Below are positions 1 through 8,540 of a stretch of 64,000 bases of DNA, piece by piece. Numbering within the stretch: position 1 is the stretch's first letter; the number at the start of each line of letters is the position of its first letter. Made by a program: the position numbers and the translations under genes. The DNA is taken from the NCBI GenBank assembly GCA_001263235.1, contig LGRD01000018.1:1-64000 (forward strand), in the 5' to 3' direction. The notes below the pieces were generated by a model. The model was not told where the DNA came from. It saw only the letters and a list, made by a program, of their open reading frames with translations, and did no database searches. This stretch comes from Methylibium sp. NZG. GTDB taxonomy: Bacteria > Pseudomonadota > Gammaproteobacteria > Burkholderiales > Burkholderiaceae_C.

Positions 1-105
1 CTGATCCGCGGCGACCTGATCCCAGGGCTCTACTACGTGCAGGTGCGGCACTACAACAAGGCGACGGGGCAGGGGAGCTATACGGTGAAGGTGCGGCGCG
101 GCTGA
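1..105 (+). CDS. C-terminal fragment of a secreted-type protein with a PPC-like domain (5' end outside window)
   Basis: An open frame enters from the left edge and stops with TGA at 103-105, leaving 34 residues. The pattern GLYYVQVRHYN followed by GSYTVKV is the usual closing pair of beta strands of a bacterial pre-peptidase C-terminal (PPC-like) domain, found at the end of secreted peptidases and other exported proteins. Only this edge strand pair is visible, so the catalytic part and the function of the whole protein cannot be told from here. Confidence 0.6.
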   Translation: MIRGDLIPGLYYVQVRHYNKATGQGSYTVKVRRG

Positions 106-217
106 CCCTGCGCGCGTCGCGGCATGAAAGCGAGTGCCGTTGTTGCTGCGGCGCTCAGCTCTCAACATGGCGGAAGGCTCTAGGCAAGTCGCACCGCAGG
201 ACGCTTCACTCGATCGG

Positions 218-724
218 TCAATACGAGCTCGAACTGCAGTACCGCTCTAGCACGGCCACGGTAGCGCCGCCGGCGAGAACCACATGCATTGCGGCGACCG
301 CAAAGGGCTCGACGGGCCTCGATAGCGAAAGGTTTGGCAAGAACTCTTGAGTGATGCTGGCGTGGGACTTTGCAGCAAAGGCTTGAATAGACGCCCAAAC
401 TGCAAGCGTCGAGCTCTGGGACTCAACCACAAGTCGATGGTTGAGCAATGCAAAGACTGGATAGACCCAAGCGAGAGTGGCAAGAATGTGAGGCGGTAGA
501 TCCTCGGCGGCCCAGGAGTACCCGACCACTGCGACCGTGACTGCTTGGAAGTAGCCCCAGAACTTGTGTGTTTGGTCGCTGTATGAGCGACACATTGATA
601 CCGCGTCGTTGAGCGTAAACAGCTTCGCCTGCCCCGGTTGGCAGTTGCGACTCCTTCTAGGAAGCGGCATATCTGGTTCGATTGCAAATGTGAGGAGGTC
701 TCTTCTCTCACCCCAGCGCGTCAT
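218..724 (-). CDS. Hypothetical small membrane protein
   Basis: 168 residues starting at an ATG. A hydrophilic N-terminus of about 55 residues is followed by two hydrophobic stretches (about 58-75 and 80-97) and a hydrophobic C-terminal segment (about 138-158), so an inner-membrane protein is likely. I do not recognise the family. Base composition is visibly more AT-rich than the neighbours, which suggests an acquired gene. Its start overlaps the stop of the upstream CBS-domain gene by 17 bp, so the two are probably co-transcribed on the minus strand. Confidence 0.6.
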   Translation of the reverse strand: MTRWGERRDLLTFAIEPDMPLPRRSRNCQPGQAKLFTLNDAVSMCRSYSDQTHKFWGYFQAVTVAVVGYSWAAEDLPPHILATLAWVYPVFALLNHRLVVESQSSTLAVWASIQAFAAKSHASITQEFLPNLSLSRPVEPFAVAAMHVVLAGGATVAVLERYCSSSSY

Positions 725-1148
725 TCACCTGCTCGTTGAATTCCGCCAGCCCGACGGCGGTGCCCACCTCGCGCGGCAGCGCGTCGCGGGCCGAGAACAC
801 GCCGAGGATCTTGCCGCCGTCGGCCACGATCGGCAGGTGGCGAAAGCCGCGCTCGATCATGATGAGCACCGCGTCGGCCACCCGTGTCTCGGGTGCCACG
901 CAGCGCGGGTTGGGCGTCATCACCTTGGTGACGAGCGTTTTGGCGGGGTCGACGGCCTTGGCCAGCACGCGCGTCATCAGGTCGCGTTCGGTCAGGATGC
1001 CGAGCATGCTGCCGGCGGTGTCGACGACGAGCACGCTGCCGCAGTTGGCGCTGGTCATCACGCAGGCGGCCTCAAACACGGTGGCGTTCGTGCCGACGCT
1101 GACGACGTGGCCTCGGGACATGGCCTGGAACACGGTGCGTTCGGGCAT
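708..1148 (-). CDS. CBS domain-containing protein
   Basis: 146 residues made almost only of a tandem CBS pair (Bateman module). CBS1 covers about 8-65, with the typical GILTERDLM strand-helix. CBS2 covers about 75-135, with HLPIVADGGKILGVFSARD. Such stand-alone CBS proteins bind adenine nucleotides or similar ligands and act as energy or redox sensors on partner proteins; no partner domain is fused here. The ATG at 1148 follows a short intergenic region carrying a long inverted repeat. The downstream membrane-protein gene overlaps its stop. Confidence 0.88.
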   Translation of the reverse strand: MPERTVFQAMSRGHVVSVGTNATVFEAACVMTSANCGSVLVVDTAGSMLGILTERDLMTRVLAKAVDPAKTLVTKVMTPNPRCVAPETRVADAVLIMIERGFRHLPIVADGGKILGVFSARDALPREVGTAVGLAEFNEQVNDALG

Positions 1149-1216
1149 GGTGGCAACTCCTTTCTCAATGCGAACAACTGTTCGCGAAGCTGTCGAGCTG
1201 GCAGCGTCGCATTCGG

Positions 1217-1268
1217 ACCGTTCGCCCTGAGCTTGTCGAAGGGCTTCGACAGGCTCAGCCCGAACGGT
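1217..1268. repeat. Dispersed inverted repeat, possible terminator
   Basis: A near-perfect inverted repeat with 24-nt arms: ACCGTTCGCCCTGAGC... on the left and the complementary ...GGCTCAGCCCGAACGGT on the right, around a GGGC centre. Elements of this type recur between genes of many Burkholderiales. It lies between the 3' end of the oxidoreductase operon (1303) and the start of the CBS gene (1148). It could stop transcription leaving the operon, but there is no T tract. Confidence 0.7.
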
Positions 1269-1302
1269 GGTGACGGACTGGTTCCTTGTGGCGAGCGGCG
1301 CG

Positions 1303-2358
1303 TCAGCGCAACGCCGCGTTGATCTTCTCGAGCGCCGCCGACCCCGGGCACAGCTCCGGCTCGCCGAGCGAGTTCAGCGGCGCGGCGCAGGTGTTCAGCG
1401 AGGTGTGCAGGTCGGTCGCCAGCGCGTCGAGGTACAGCAGCCCGGTGACGACCTCGCCGCGCGCGGCGTGCTGCTGCATGTAGCTCATCGCGGCCCAGCG
1501 GTCGGTCGGGTCGTAGTCGTCGTGCAGCTTGCGCAGGCGCACCACCGAGCCGTCGTGCTGCGGCACGTCGATCACCTCGCCCTCGCCGTAGACAGCCGTG
1601 ATCTCCTCGCCCGGCGTGATGAAGTCGATGCGGCTCACCGCCTCGTTGTGCTGGCGCACGTAGTCGTAGCTCTTGGTGCTGCCGCCGTGGTTGTTGAAGG
1701 TCACGCACGGGCTGATGACGTCGATGAAGGCCGCGCCGCCGTGCGCGAACGCGCCCTTGATGAGCGGCACCAGCTGCGCCTTGTCGCCCGAGAAGCTGCG
1801 GGCCACATACGTCGCGCCGAGTTGCAGCGCGATGCCCACCAGATCGACCGGCGAGTCGTTGTTGATCACGCCCTTCTTGCTCTTGGAGCCGCGGTCGGCG
1901 GTCGCCGAGAACTGGCCTTTGGTCAGGCCGTAAACGCCGTTGTTCTCGACGATGTAGGCCATGCGCACGCCGCGCCGCATCGCGTTGGCAAACTGGCCCA
2001 GGCCGATCGAGGCCGAGTCGCCGTCGCCCGACACGCCCAGGTACAGCAGCGAGCGGTTGGCCAGGTTCGCGCCGGTCAGCACCGAGGGCATGCGGCCGTG
2101 CACGGTGTTGAAGCCGTGGCTGGCGCCGAGGAAGTAGTCGGGCGTCTTCGAGCTGCAGCCGATGCCCGAGAGCTTGGCCACGCGGTGCGGCTCGATGTCG
2201 AGCTCCCAGCAGGCCTGGATGATGGCGGCCGAGATCGAGTCGTGCCCGCAGCCGGCGCACAGCGTGGAGATGCGGCCCTCGTAGTCGCGCCGCGTGTAGC
2301 CGACCTTGTTGACGTTCAAGGTTGGGTGATGCAGCCGAGGCTTGGCAATGAAGGTCAT
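1303..2358 (-). CDS. korB: 2-oxoacid:ferredoxin oxidoreductase, beta subunit (KorB-like)
   Basis: 351 residues, the thiamine-diphosphate subunit of a 2-oxoacid oxidoreductase (2-oxoglutarate or similar acid to acyl-CoA and CO2). The [4Fe-4S] ligand motif CAGCGHD is near residue 35 and a further Cys lies in SGIGCSSK. The ThDP/Mg motif GDGDSASIGLGQ is near 110, followed by NNGVYGLTKGQ. It is the last gene of a three-gene minus-strand operon, 91 bp after the alpha subunit. Substrate is inferred: in Azoarcus evansii a complex with this composition is a 2-oxoglutarate:NADP+ oxidoreductase. Other 2-oxoacids remain possible. Confidence 0.88.
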   Translation of the reverse strand: MTFIAKPRLHHPTLNVNKVGYTRRDYEGRISTLCAGCGHDSISAAIIQACWELDIEPHRVAKLSGIGCSSKTPDYFLGASHGFNTVHGRMPSVLTGANLANRSLLYLGVSGDGDSASIGLGQFANAMRRGVRMAYIVENNGVYGLTKGQFSATADRGSKSKKGVINNDSPVDLVGIALQLGATYVARSFSGDKAQLVPLIKGAFAHGGAAFIDVISPCVTFNNHGGSTKSYDYVRQHNEAVSRIDFITPGEEITAVYGEGEVIDVPQHDGSVVRLRKLHDDYDPTDRWAAMSYMQQHAARGEVVTGLLYLDALATDLHTSLNTCAAPLNSLGEPELCPGSAALEKINAALR

Positions 2359-2449
2359 GAGTATGTGTACCCCTCGTCCGATGAATACATCGGCCGGTCC
2401 CCCGAGGGGACGCAGGCCGGCTTGGGAGCGGCCCGGCGCTCGGCCTGCT

Positions 2450-4276
2450 TCATGCTGATTCCGTCTCTTTCTGCCACACCATGTTCTTGCGGATCGCGCC
2501 CGCGATGAAGCGCGCGGTGATCGGCGTGCCGTCGTAGTGCAGCACGCGCACCATGCGCGCCGGGTCGATGTCGAGTTCGTTCACCAGCAGCGAGTGCATC
2601 TGCGCGTCGCGGTTCTGCTCCACCACGAACACCTTGGCGTGCGCGGCGATGAAGTCGGGCACGGTTTTGGAGAACGGGAACGCGCGCAGCCGCAGCGCGT
2701 CGAGGTGGATGCCCTCGGCCTCCAGCACGTCGAGCGCCTCCTGCATCGCCGGGCTGGTGGAGCCGAAATAGATCACGCCCACGCGCGTGGGCTGCGCCGC
2801 CTTGCGCTGCACCGGCTGCGGTACCAGGTCCGCGGCGGTGCGGAACTTGCGCAGCAGCCGCTCCATGTTGTAGGTGTAGTCGGGCCCGCGTTCGGAGTAG
2901 CGCGCATACGGGTCGCGCGTGGTGCCGCGGGTGAAGAAGGCGCCTTTCTTGGCATGCGTGCCGGGAAGGGTGCGCCACGGGATGCCGTCGCCGTCCACGT
3001 CCTTGTAGCGGCCGAAGTCCTTGCCGGCGTCGAGCTCTTCGGCGGTCATCACCTTGCCCTGGTCGAACGGCCGCGCGTCGTCCCACGCGAAGGGCTGGCT
3101 CAGGCGCTGGTTCATGCCGATGTCCAGGTCGGTCATCACGAAGATCGGCGTCTGCAAGCGGTCCGCCAGATCGAGTGCGGCGGCAGCGTGCTCGAAGCAC
3201 TCGTGCGGATCTTGCGGCAGCAGCAGCACGTGTTTGGTATCGCCGTGCGACGCGTACGCGCAGGCCAGCAGGTCGGACTGCTGCGTGCGCGTGGGCATGC
3301 CGGTGCTCGGCCCGCCGCGTTGCACATTGATGATCGTCACCGGGACCTCGGCGAAGTAGGCCAAGCCGATGAACTCGGTCATCAGCGAGATGCCGGGGCC
3401 AGACGTGGCGGTGAACGCACGCGCGCCGTTCCAGCCCGCGCCCACCACCATGCCGATCGACGCGATCTCGTCCTCGGCCTGCACGATGGCAAAGCGATGC
3501 TGGCCGGTGGCCGGGTCGATGCGGTACTTCTGGCAGTACTTCTCGAACGCCTCGGGCACCGACGACGACGGCGTGATCGGGTACCACGCCGCCACCGTGG
3601 CGCCGCCGTACAGGCAGCCCAGCGCGGCGGCGCTGTTGCCGTCGACGAAGATCTGGTTGCCGACCTTGTCGGCCCGCCGCACGCGCAGGCCGATCGGCGC
3701 CTTGATGTAGCGCTGGACGTAATCGCGCCCCAGGTTCAGCGCCTGCACGTTCGCGCCGAGCAGGCGCTCCTTGCCTTTGTACTGCTCGGCGAACAGGCGC
3801 TCGAACACCGCCACGTCCATGTCCAGCAGCACCGACAGCGCGCCGACGTAGATGATGTTCTTGAAGAGCTGGCGCTGGCGCGGGTCGGCATACGCCTCGT
3901 TGGCGATCTCGGTCAGGGGCACGCCGATGATCTGCACGCCCTCGGGGAACCGATCAGGCGGGATCGGCCGCGTGCTGTCGTAGAACAGGTAGCCGCCGGG
4001 GCTGATCTCGGCCATGTCGGCGTCCCAGGTTTGCGGGTTCATCGCCACCATCATGTCCACGCCGCCGCGCCGGCCGGCGTAGCCCTTCTCGCACACGCGC
4101 GCTTCGTACCAGGTCGGCAGGCCCTGGATGTTGCTCGGGAAGATGTTGCGCGGGCTCACCGGCACGCCCATGCGCAGCACCGCCTTGGCAAAGAGCTCGT
4201 TGGCCGACGCCGAGCCCGAGCCGTTGACGTTGGCGAACTTGATGACGAAGTCGTTGATGGATTCGATCGGCTTCAT
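2450..4276 (-). CDS. korA: 2-oxoacid:ferredoxin oxidoreductase, fused gamma-alpha subunit (KorA-like)
   Basis: 608 residues. The N-terminal ~190 residues form the gamma domain (GSGSASANELFAKAVLRMGV, then AGRRGGVDMMVA). The rest is the alpha domain with YPITPSSSVPEAFEKY and GPGISLMTEFIGLAYFAEVP, which binds the ThDP pyrimidine side and 2-oxoacid. Gamma-alpha fusion is normal in this family. The ATG at 4276 shares ATGA with the stop of the upstream flavoprotein gene, so translation is coupled. A longer upstream frame exists but matches only out-of-frame sequence of the neighbour. No ferredoxin gene is adjacent; electrons probably pass to the fused flavoprotein partner. Confidence 0.88.
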   Translation of the reverse strand: MKPIESINDFVIKFANVNGSGSASANELFAKAVLRMGVPVSPRNIFPSNIQGLPTWYEARVCEKGYAGRRGGVDMMVAMNPQTWDADMAEISPGGYLFYDSTRPIPPDRFPEGVQIIGVPLTEIANEAYADPRQRQLFKNIIYVGALSVLLDMDVAVFERLFAEQYKGKERLLGANVQALNLGRDYVQRYIKAPIGLRVRRADKVGNQIFVDGNSAAALGCLYGGATVAAWYPITPSSSVPEAFEKYCQKYRIDPATGQHRFAIVQAEDEIASIGMVVGAGWNGARAFTATSGPGISLMTEFIGLAYFAEVPVTIINVQRGGPSTGMPTRTQQSDLLACAYASHGDTKHVLLLPQDPHECFEHAAAALDLADRLQTPIFVMTDLDIGMNQRLSQPFAWDDARPFDQGKVMTAEELDAGKDFGRYKDVDGDGIPWRTLPGTHAKKGAFFTRGTTRDPYARYSERGPDYTYNMERLLRKFRTAADLVPQPVQRKAAQPTRVGVIYFGSTSPAMQEALDVLEAEGIHLDALRLRAFPFSKTVPDFIAAHAKVFVVEQNRDAQMHSLLVNELDIDPARMVRVLHYDGTPITARFIAGAIRKNMVWQKETESA

Positions 4277-6117
4277 GCGGTCGCCCTCGCGGCGACGTCT
4301 TGCTTGTCGCGGCAGCTCGGCCCGGCCTGCGTCGTGTGCAGCAAAAACTTCTGCATGTCCCACGCGCCGGTCGGGCAGCGTTCGGCGCACAGGCCGCAGT
4401 GCAGGCAAACGTCTTCGTCTTTCACCATCACGTGGCCGCTCTTTAGTTGGGTCGAGACGTAGAGGTCTTGCGTCGCGTTCAGGGCAGGTGCCATCAGCCG
4501 CGTGCGCAGGTCGGCTTCGTCGCCCGGGGCGGTGAAGGTGATGCAGTCCATCGGGCAGATGTCCACGCACGAATCGCATTCGATGCAGGTGTCGCGGTTG
4601 AACACCGTCTGCACGTCGCAGTTCAGGCAGCGGCTGGCTTCCTTGAAGGCGGTGGCGGCATCGAAGCCGAGTTCGACCTCGACCTTGATGCTCGCCAGCG
4701 CCTTCTCGGCCGCCGCCCACGGCACCTTGAAGCGCGCATCGTCCGACACGTCGTTGCTGTAGCTCCACTCGTGGATGCCCATCTTCTGCGACATCAACGT
4801 CGTCATCGGCGGCGGGCGCTTGGCCGGGTCTTCGCCGTTCAGAAATCGGTCGATCGACACGGCGGCCTCATGACCGTGCGCTACTGCGGTGATGATGTTC
4901 TTCGGCCCGAAGGCCGCGTCGCCGCCGAAGAACACATGCGGCAACGTGGACTGAAACGTCTCGGCCTTCAGCGTCGGCAGGCCCCAGCGGTCGAACTGAA
5001 TGCCGCAGTCGGCCTCGATCCAGGGGAACGCGTTTTCCTGGCCGACCGCCACCAGCACGGTGTCGGCTGGCACGAACACATCGGGCGCGCCGGTGGGCAC
5101 GAGGTTGCGGCGGCCTTTGTCGTCGTAGACCGCCTCGACGATCTCGAACGTCATGCCGGTGAGCTTGCCGCCCTCGTGGACAAACGCTTTCGGCACGTGG
5201 AAGTTGAGGATCGGGATGCCCTCATGCAGCGCGTCTTCCTTCTCCCACGGCGAGGCCTTCATCTCGTCGAAGCCGCTGCGCACGATCACCTTCACGTCGC
5301 GGCTGCCCAGGCGGCGGGCTGAGCGGCAGCAGTCCATCGCGGTGTTACCACCGCCGAGCACGATCACGCGCTTGCCGACGCTGGTGACGTGGCCGAACGA
5401 GACCGAGGCGAGCCAGTCGATGCCGATGTGGATGTTCGCCGCCGCCTCCTGCCGCCCCGGCAGCACCAGGTCGCGCCCGCGCGGCGCGCCGCAGCCGACG
5501 AAGACCGCATCGAAGCCCTGCGCCAGCAGCGTGTTCATCGAGCCGATGCGCTCGCCGCTGCGAAAACGCACGCCCAGGTCGAGGATGTACCCGGTCTCCT
5601 CGTCGATCACCGACTCGGGCAGGCGAAAACGCGGGATCTGCGTGCGGATGAAGCCGCCCGCCTTCGCTTCGCCGTCAAACACCGTCACCTCGTAGCCCAA
5701 CGGCACCAGGTCGCGCGCGACGGTCAGCGACGACGGCCCAGCGCCGATGCAGGCCACGCGCTTGCCGTTGCTCGGGGCCACGGTGGGCATGCGCGATTTC
5801 ACGTCGTCCTTGTGGTCGGCCGCGACGCGCTTCAGCCGGCAGATCGCCACCGGCTCGGGCTCGAACTTCCCAACATCAGGACCGTTGTTCTCTTCGACCC
5901 GCCCGCGCCGGCACGCCGGTTCGCACGGCCGATCACACGTGCGGCCCAGCACGCCGGGGAACACGTTGGACACCCAGTTGATCATGTAGGCGTCGGTGTA
6001 GCGGCCCTGGCCGATCAGGCGGATGTACTCGGGCACGGGGGTGTGGGCCGGGCAGGCCCACTGGCAATCGACGACCTTGTGGAAGTAGGTCGGGTTGACT
6101 TGGTTCGTGAGTTGCAA
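4273..6117 (-). CDS. FAD/NAD(P)-dependent oxidoreductase with ferredoxin domains (GltD-like, KorC-type partner)
   Basis: 614 residues. The N-terminal iron-sulfur region has C18/C22 (CQWACPAH) and CDRPCEPACRRG. A two-dinucleotide fold follows: FAD motif GAGPSSLTVARDL near 125 and NAD(P) motif VLGGGNTAMDCCRSARR near 250, with the GGDAAFGPKNI segment near 395. The C-terminus has two [4Fe-4S] ferredoxin motifs, CIECDSCVDICPMDC and CLHCGLCAERCP. It resembles the glutamate synthase small subunit with an extra ferredoxin tail. In this operon it likely moves electrons from the 2-oxoacid oxidoreductase to NAD(P)+. The start is TTG at 6117, chosen for the strong AGGAGG five to six bases upstream. Confidence 0.85.
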   Translation of the reverse strand: MQLTNQVNPTYFHKVVDCQWACPAHTPVPEYIRLIGQGRYTDAYMINWVSNVFPGVLGRTCDRPCEPACRRGRVEENNGPDVGKFEPEPVAICRLKRVAADHKDDVKSRMPTVAPSNGKRVACIGAGPSSLTVARDLVPLGYEVTVFDGEAKAGGFIRTQIPRFRLPESVIDEETGYILDLGVRFRSGERIGSMNTLLAQGFDAVFVGCGAPRGRDLVLPGRQEAAANIHIGIDWLASVSFGHVTSVGKRVIVLGGGNTAMDCCRSARRLGSRDVKVIVRSGFDEMKASPWEKEDALHEGIPILNFHVPKAFVHEGGKLTGMTFEIVEAVYDDKGRRNLVPTGAPDVFVPADTVLVAVGQENAFPWIEADCGIQFDRWGLPTLKAETFQSTLPHVFFGGDAAFGPKNIITAVAHGHEAAVSIDRFLNGEDPAKRPPPMTTLMSQKMGIHEWSYSNDVSDDARFKVPWAAAEKALASIKVEVELGFDAATAFKEASRCLNCDVQTVFNRDTCIECDSCVDICPMDCITFTAPGDEADLRTRLMAPALNATQDLYVSTQLKSGHVMVKDEDVCLHCGLCAERCPTGAWDMQKFLLHTTQAGPSCRDKQDVAARATA

Positions 6118-6344
6118 GTGAGCCTCCTGCGCCGCGTGCGTCGGTGGCGTCGGGCGCTGACGTCAGGGTCTGGCGTCAGGCGCTGGCGTCCGGCAGCGGC
6201 GTGAAAACCAAGTCTAAGCACCTTGCGCCGCGCCCGGCCTGCGGGCTTTCGCGTAGCCGGCTGGCTTGCCTGGTGCCGGCTTCGCATCAACAATAGGACC
6301 GGCCGCCGTGGCCTGCCTGGGCCGATGCTGTTTCGGAGCCGTCG

Positions 6345-7535
6345 ATGTCAAAGCTCTACGTGGCGAACGACCCCGTGCTCGGGCGCGTCGAATACCGCGA
6401 CCGCAAGCGCTGGTGGTGGCTGCTGTCGGTCGTCTACCCGCTGATCCCGTTCGTCGGCATCGGCGCGCACGCCGCCACCGGCTACCAAATTTTGCTCGGC
6501 ATCCCTCTGCTCATCAGCTACGGCCTGATGCCGCTGCTGGACGCGCTGATCGGCGACGACCGCAACAACCCGCCCGAGGCGGTGGTGCCGCAGCTCGAGG
6601 CCGACCGCTACTACCGCTGGCTCACCTGGGCCACCGTGCCGCTGCACTTTGTGGCGCTGATCGGCTGCGCCTGGTGGGTGGGCACGCAGTCGCTGTCGTG
6701 GTGGGCGGTGCTGATGCTGGCCTACATCGCCGGCACCGACTCGGGCCTGGGCATCAACACCGGCCACGAACTCGGCCACAAGCAGACGGCGGTCGAGCAG
6801 TGGCTGGCGCGGCTGGTGCTGGCGGTGCCGGCGTACGGCCACTTCACGGTGGAACATGGCCGCGGCCACCACCGTTTCGTCTCCACGCCTGACGACCACG
6901 CCAGCGCGCGCATGGGCGAGAGCATCTACCGTTTTGCGCTGCGCGAGCTGCCCGGCGGCATCCGCCGCGCGTGGCAGCTGGAGTCGCAGCGCTTGAGGCA
7001 ACTTGGGTCTTCGCCCTGGAGCCGGCACAACACGATGCTGCAGTCGTACGCGGTGACGGCGGTGCTGCAACTCGGCCTGGTGGTCGCCTTCGGCTGGGTC
7101 ATGCTGCCCTTCCTGGCGGTGCACAACGTGGTGGCGTGGTGGCAGCTCACGTCGGCCAACTACGTTGAACACTACGGCCTGCTGCGCCAGCGCGGCGCCA
7201 ACGGGCAGTACGAGGTGCCGCAGCCGCATCATTCGTGGAACACCAACCACCTGATCACCAACCTCGCGCTGTTCCACCTGCAACGCCACTCCGACCACCA
7301 CGCGCACCCCACGCGCCGCTACCAGTCGCTGCGCCACTTCGAGCAGTTGCCCCAACTGCCGAGCGGCTACTTCGGCATGTTCCCGATGGCGTACGTGCCG
7401 TGGTGGTGGTTCAAGGTGATGGACCCGCGGTTGATGGCGCTGCCGCATGTGGGGGGTGATTTGGAGCGGGTGAATGTGGATCCGGCGAGGGCGGGGCGGA
7501 TTTGGGAGCGGTATGGGAGGGCTGCCGCCGCTTGA
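6345..7535 (+). CDS. alkB: Alkane 1-monooxygenase
   Basis: 396 residues, integral-membrane non-haem di-iron hydroxylase that oxidises the terminal carbon of medium-chain alkanes. All histidine motifs are present: HELGHK at 141-146, EHGRGHH at 170-176, NYVEHYGL at 272-279 and LQRHSDHHA at 312-320. About six hydrophobic segments surround them. ATG at 6345 follows a 227-bp region shared with the divergent oxidoreductase operon. No rubredoxin or rubredoxin reductase gene is adjacent, so its electron donors must be encoded elsewhere. Length and motifs are normal for the family; the exact substrate range is not predictable. Confidence 0.95.
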   Translation: MSKLYVANDPVLGRVEYRDRKRWWWLLSVVYPLIPFVGIGAHAATGYQILLGIPLLISYGLMPLLDALIGDDRNNPPEAVVPQLEADRYYRWLTWATVPLHFVALIGCAWWVGTQSLSWWAVLMLAYIAGTDSGLGINTGHELGHKQTAVEQWLARLVLAVPAYGHFTVEHGRGHHRFVSTPDDHASARMGESIYRFALRELPGGIRRAWQLESQRLRQLGSSPWSRHNTMLQSYAVTAVLQLGLVVAFGWVMLPFLAVHNVVAWWQLTSANYVEHYGLLRQRGANGQYEVPQPHHSWNTNHLITNLALFHLQRHSDHHAHPTRRYQSLRHFEQLPQLPSGYFGMFPMAYVPWWWFKVMDPRLMALPHVGGDLERVNVDPARAGRIWERYGRAAAA

Positions 7536-7625
7536 CGACGCTTCAGAGCGTGCCGGGCAAGGGGGCAATGGCGGCTCTGTTCTCAAAAATGGAGATTCCG
7601 TTCATAACAGTAGGGCTCATCGAAT

Positions 7626-8141
7626 ATGCATGCATGGGGAACGATACAACTAACTGGCTTCGATACGCCTCTTGGCTTGTCGGGTCTGGCAATAAAGCAT
7701 CAACCGACTTACGCTCTCTTCAAAGCATACCGGTCAGAGGTTATCGAAGCATGCATATTCTTGGAGAGCAGGCTTGAGGCACTTCTCTGCCAAATCTTCA
7801 TAGGAAGCGACGCTTCTCGAGTGCAGCTCTTTCGATCGTTGGTACTTGAGCCAGAGTCAGGATCGTTCTTTGCCAAATGGCGAATGCTGCGCGGAGCATT
7901 CAAAATGACTGGTGTGCCGCATCAAGCACTCTCTGAGTATCAGCGAAAGAAGCTGCTTTCCGGCCTCAAGGACCTGAACGACAGTCGAAACAGGTTCGCC
8001 CACGGGGTTCTGTACATTGATGTTCGCGATGGTCGCCCTTTGTTGGAGTACTACGAGGCCGGTAAGAAGCAAGCAGTACCTGACAGAGGAGCATGTTCGA
8101 TCAGTCCTCGACGAGGCGACTTCGACGCATGCGCTGCTTGA
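7626..8141 (+). CDS. Hypothetical protein, C-terminus probably frameshifted
   Basis: 171 residues as read. No family recognised. It is largely helical, with a conserved-looking segment GLKDLNDSRNRFAHGVLY (residues about 115-135) of the kind seen in HEPN-like or other small helical accessory proteins; this is only a resemblance. A tandem AAGC duplication at 8067-8074 shifts the frame near residue 150. In the other frame translation continues naturally (KKQYLTEEHVRSVLDEA...) to TAA at 8170-8172. The stretch is AT-richer than alkB, suggesting acquired DNA. ATG at 7626 is the first start after an in-frame stop. Confidence 0.5.
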   Translation: MHAWGTIQLTGFDTPLGLSGLAIKHQPTYALFKAYRSEVIEACIFLESRLEALLCQIFIGSDASRVQLFRSLVLEPESGSFFAKWRMLRGAFKMTGVPHQALSEYQRKKLLSGLKDLNDSRNRFAHGVLYIDVRDGRPLLEYYEAGKKQAVPDRGACSISPRRGDFDACAA

Positions 8142-8222
8142 GCGCGTTGTCGAGGCGACACATAAGCACTAAGAGCGCTTGTGGGCTCGGTGCCCAAACC
8201 CTTCGCCAGCTTGCCCTTGCGC

Positions 8223-8241
8223 TATTACGCGCCGCGTAATA
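8223..8241. promoter_or_regulatory. Perfect 19-bp palindrome upstream of higBA (candidate HigA operator)
   Basis: TATTACGCG-C-CGCGTAATA is a perfect 9+1+9 inverted repeat ending 10 bp before the higB start codon. The right arm overlaps a -10-like hexamer TAATAC (8237-8242). Antitoxins of the HigA type repress their own operon by binding such palindromes. That this one is the operator is inferred from position and symmetry. Confidence 0.65.
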
Positions 8242-8251
8242 CACTCCCTCC

Positions 8252-8530
8252 ATGATCCAGTCGTTCAAGTGCAAAGACACCCAGGCACTGTACGAGGGCA
8301 GCAGCCCCAGGAGGTTCAAGGCGTTCGTGGCAGTTGCAGAGCGAAAGCTCGCTCAGCTTGATGCGGCTCAGACGCTGGACTTTCTGAAGGCTCCTCCTGG
8401 CAACCGCCTTGAGGCATTGAAGGGCGATCGAAAGGGTCAGCACAGCATTCGTATCAACGACCAATGGCGAATCTGCTTTGCATGGTCAGTCGTTGGCCCC
8501 GTCGACGTCGAAATCGTGGACTACCACTGA
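8252..8530 (+). CDS. higB: HigB-type toxin (RelE/ParE superfamily)
   Basis: 92 residues, matching the short host-inhibition/killer family: MIQSFKCKDTQALYEG at the N-terminus, PPGNRLEALKGDRKGQHSIRINDQWRICF in two overlapping core strands (about 50-77), and the closing VEIVDYH. HigB toxins are ribosome-dependent mRNA interferases of the RelE fold. The gene precedes its antitoxin, the order typical of hig systems, with a 10-bp gap. ATG at 8252 sits directly after the operator-like palindrome. Confidence 0.9.
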   Translation: MIQSFKCKDTQALYEGSSPRRFKAFVAVAERKLAQLDAAQTLDFLKAPPGNRLEALKGDRKGQHSIRINDQWRICFAWSVVGPVDVEIVDYH

Positions 8531-8540
8531 AGGAATCAAC

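Noticed and set aside
2537-4462. Very long plus-strand frame opposite the oxidoreductase genes
   Set aside because: High GC removes stops from antisense frames. The minus-strand proteins match known families along their whole length, while the plus frame is His/Arg/Ala-rich without motifs. Similar antisense frames over ppc, spoT and ispH/serS were dropped for the same reason.
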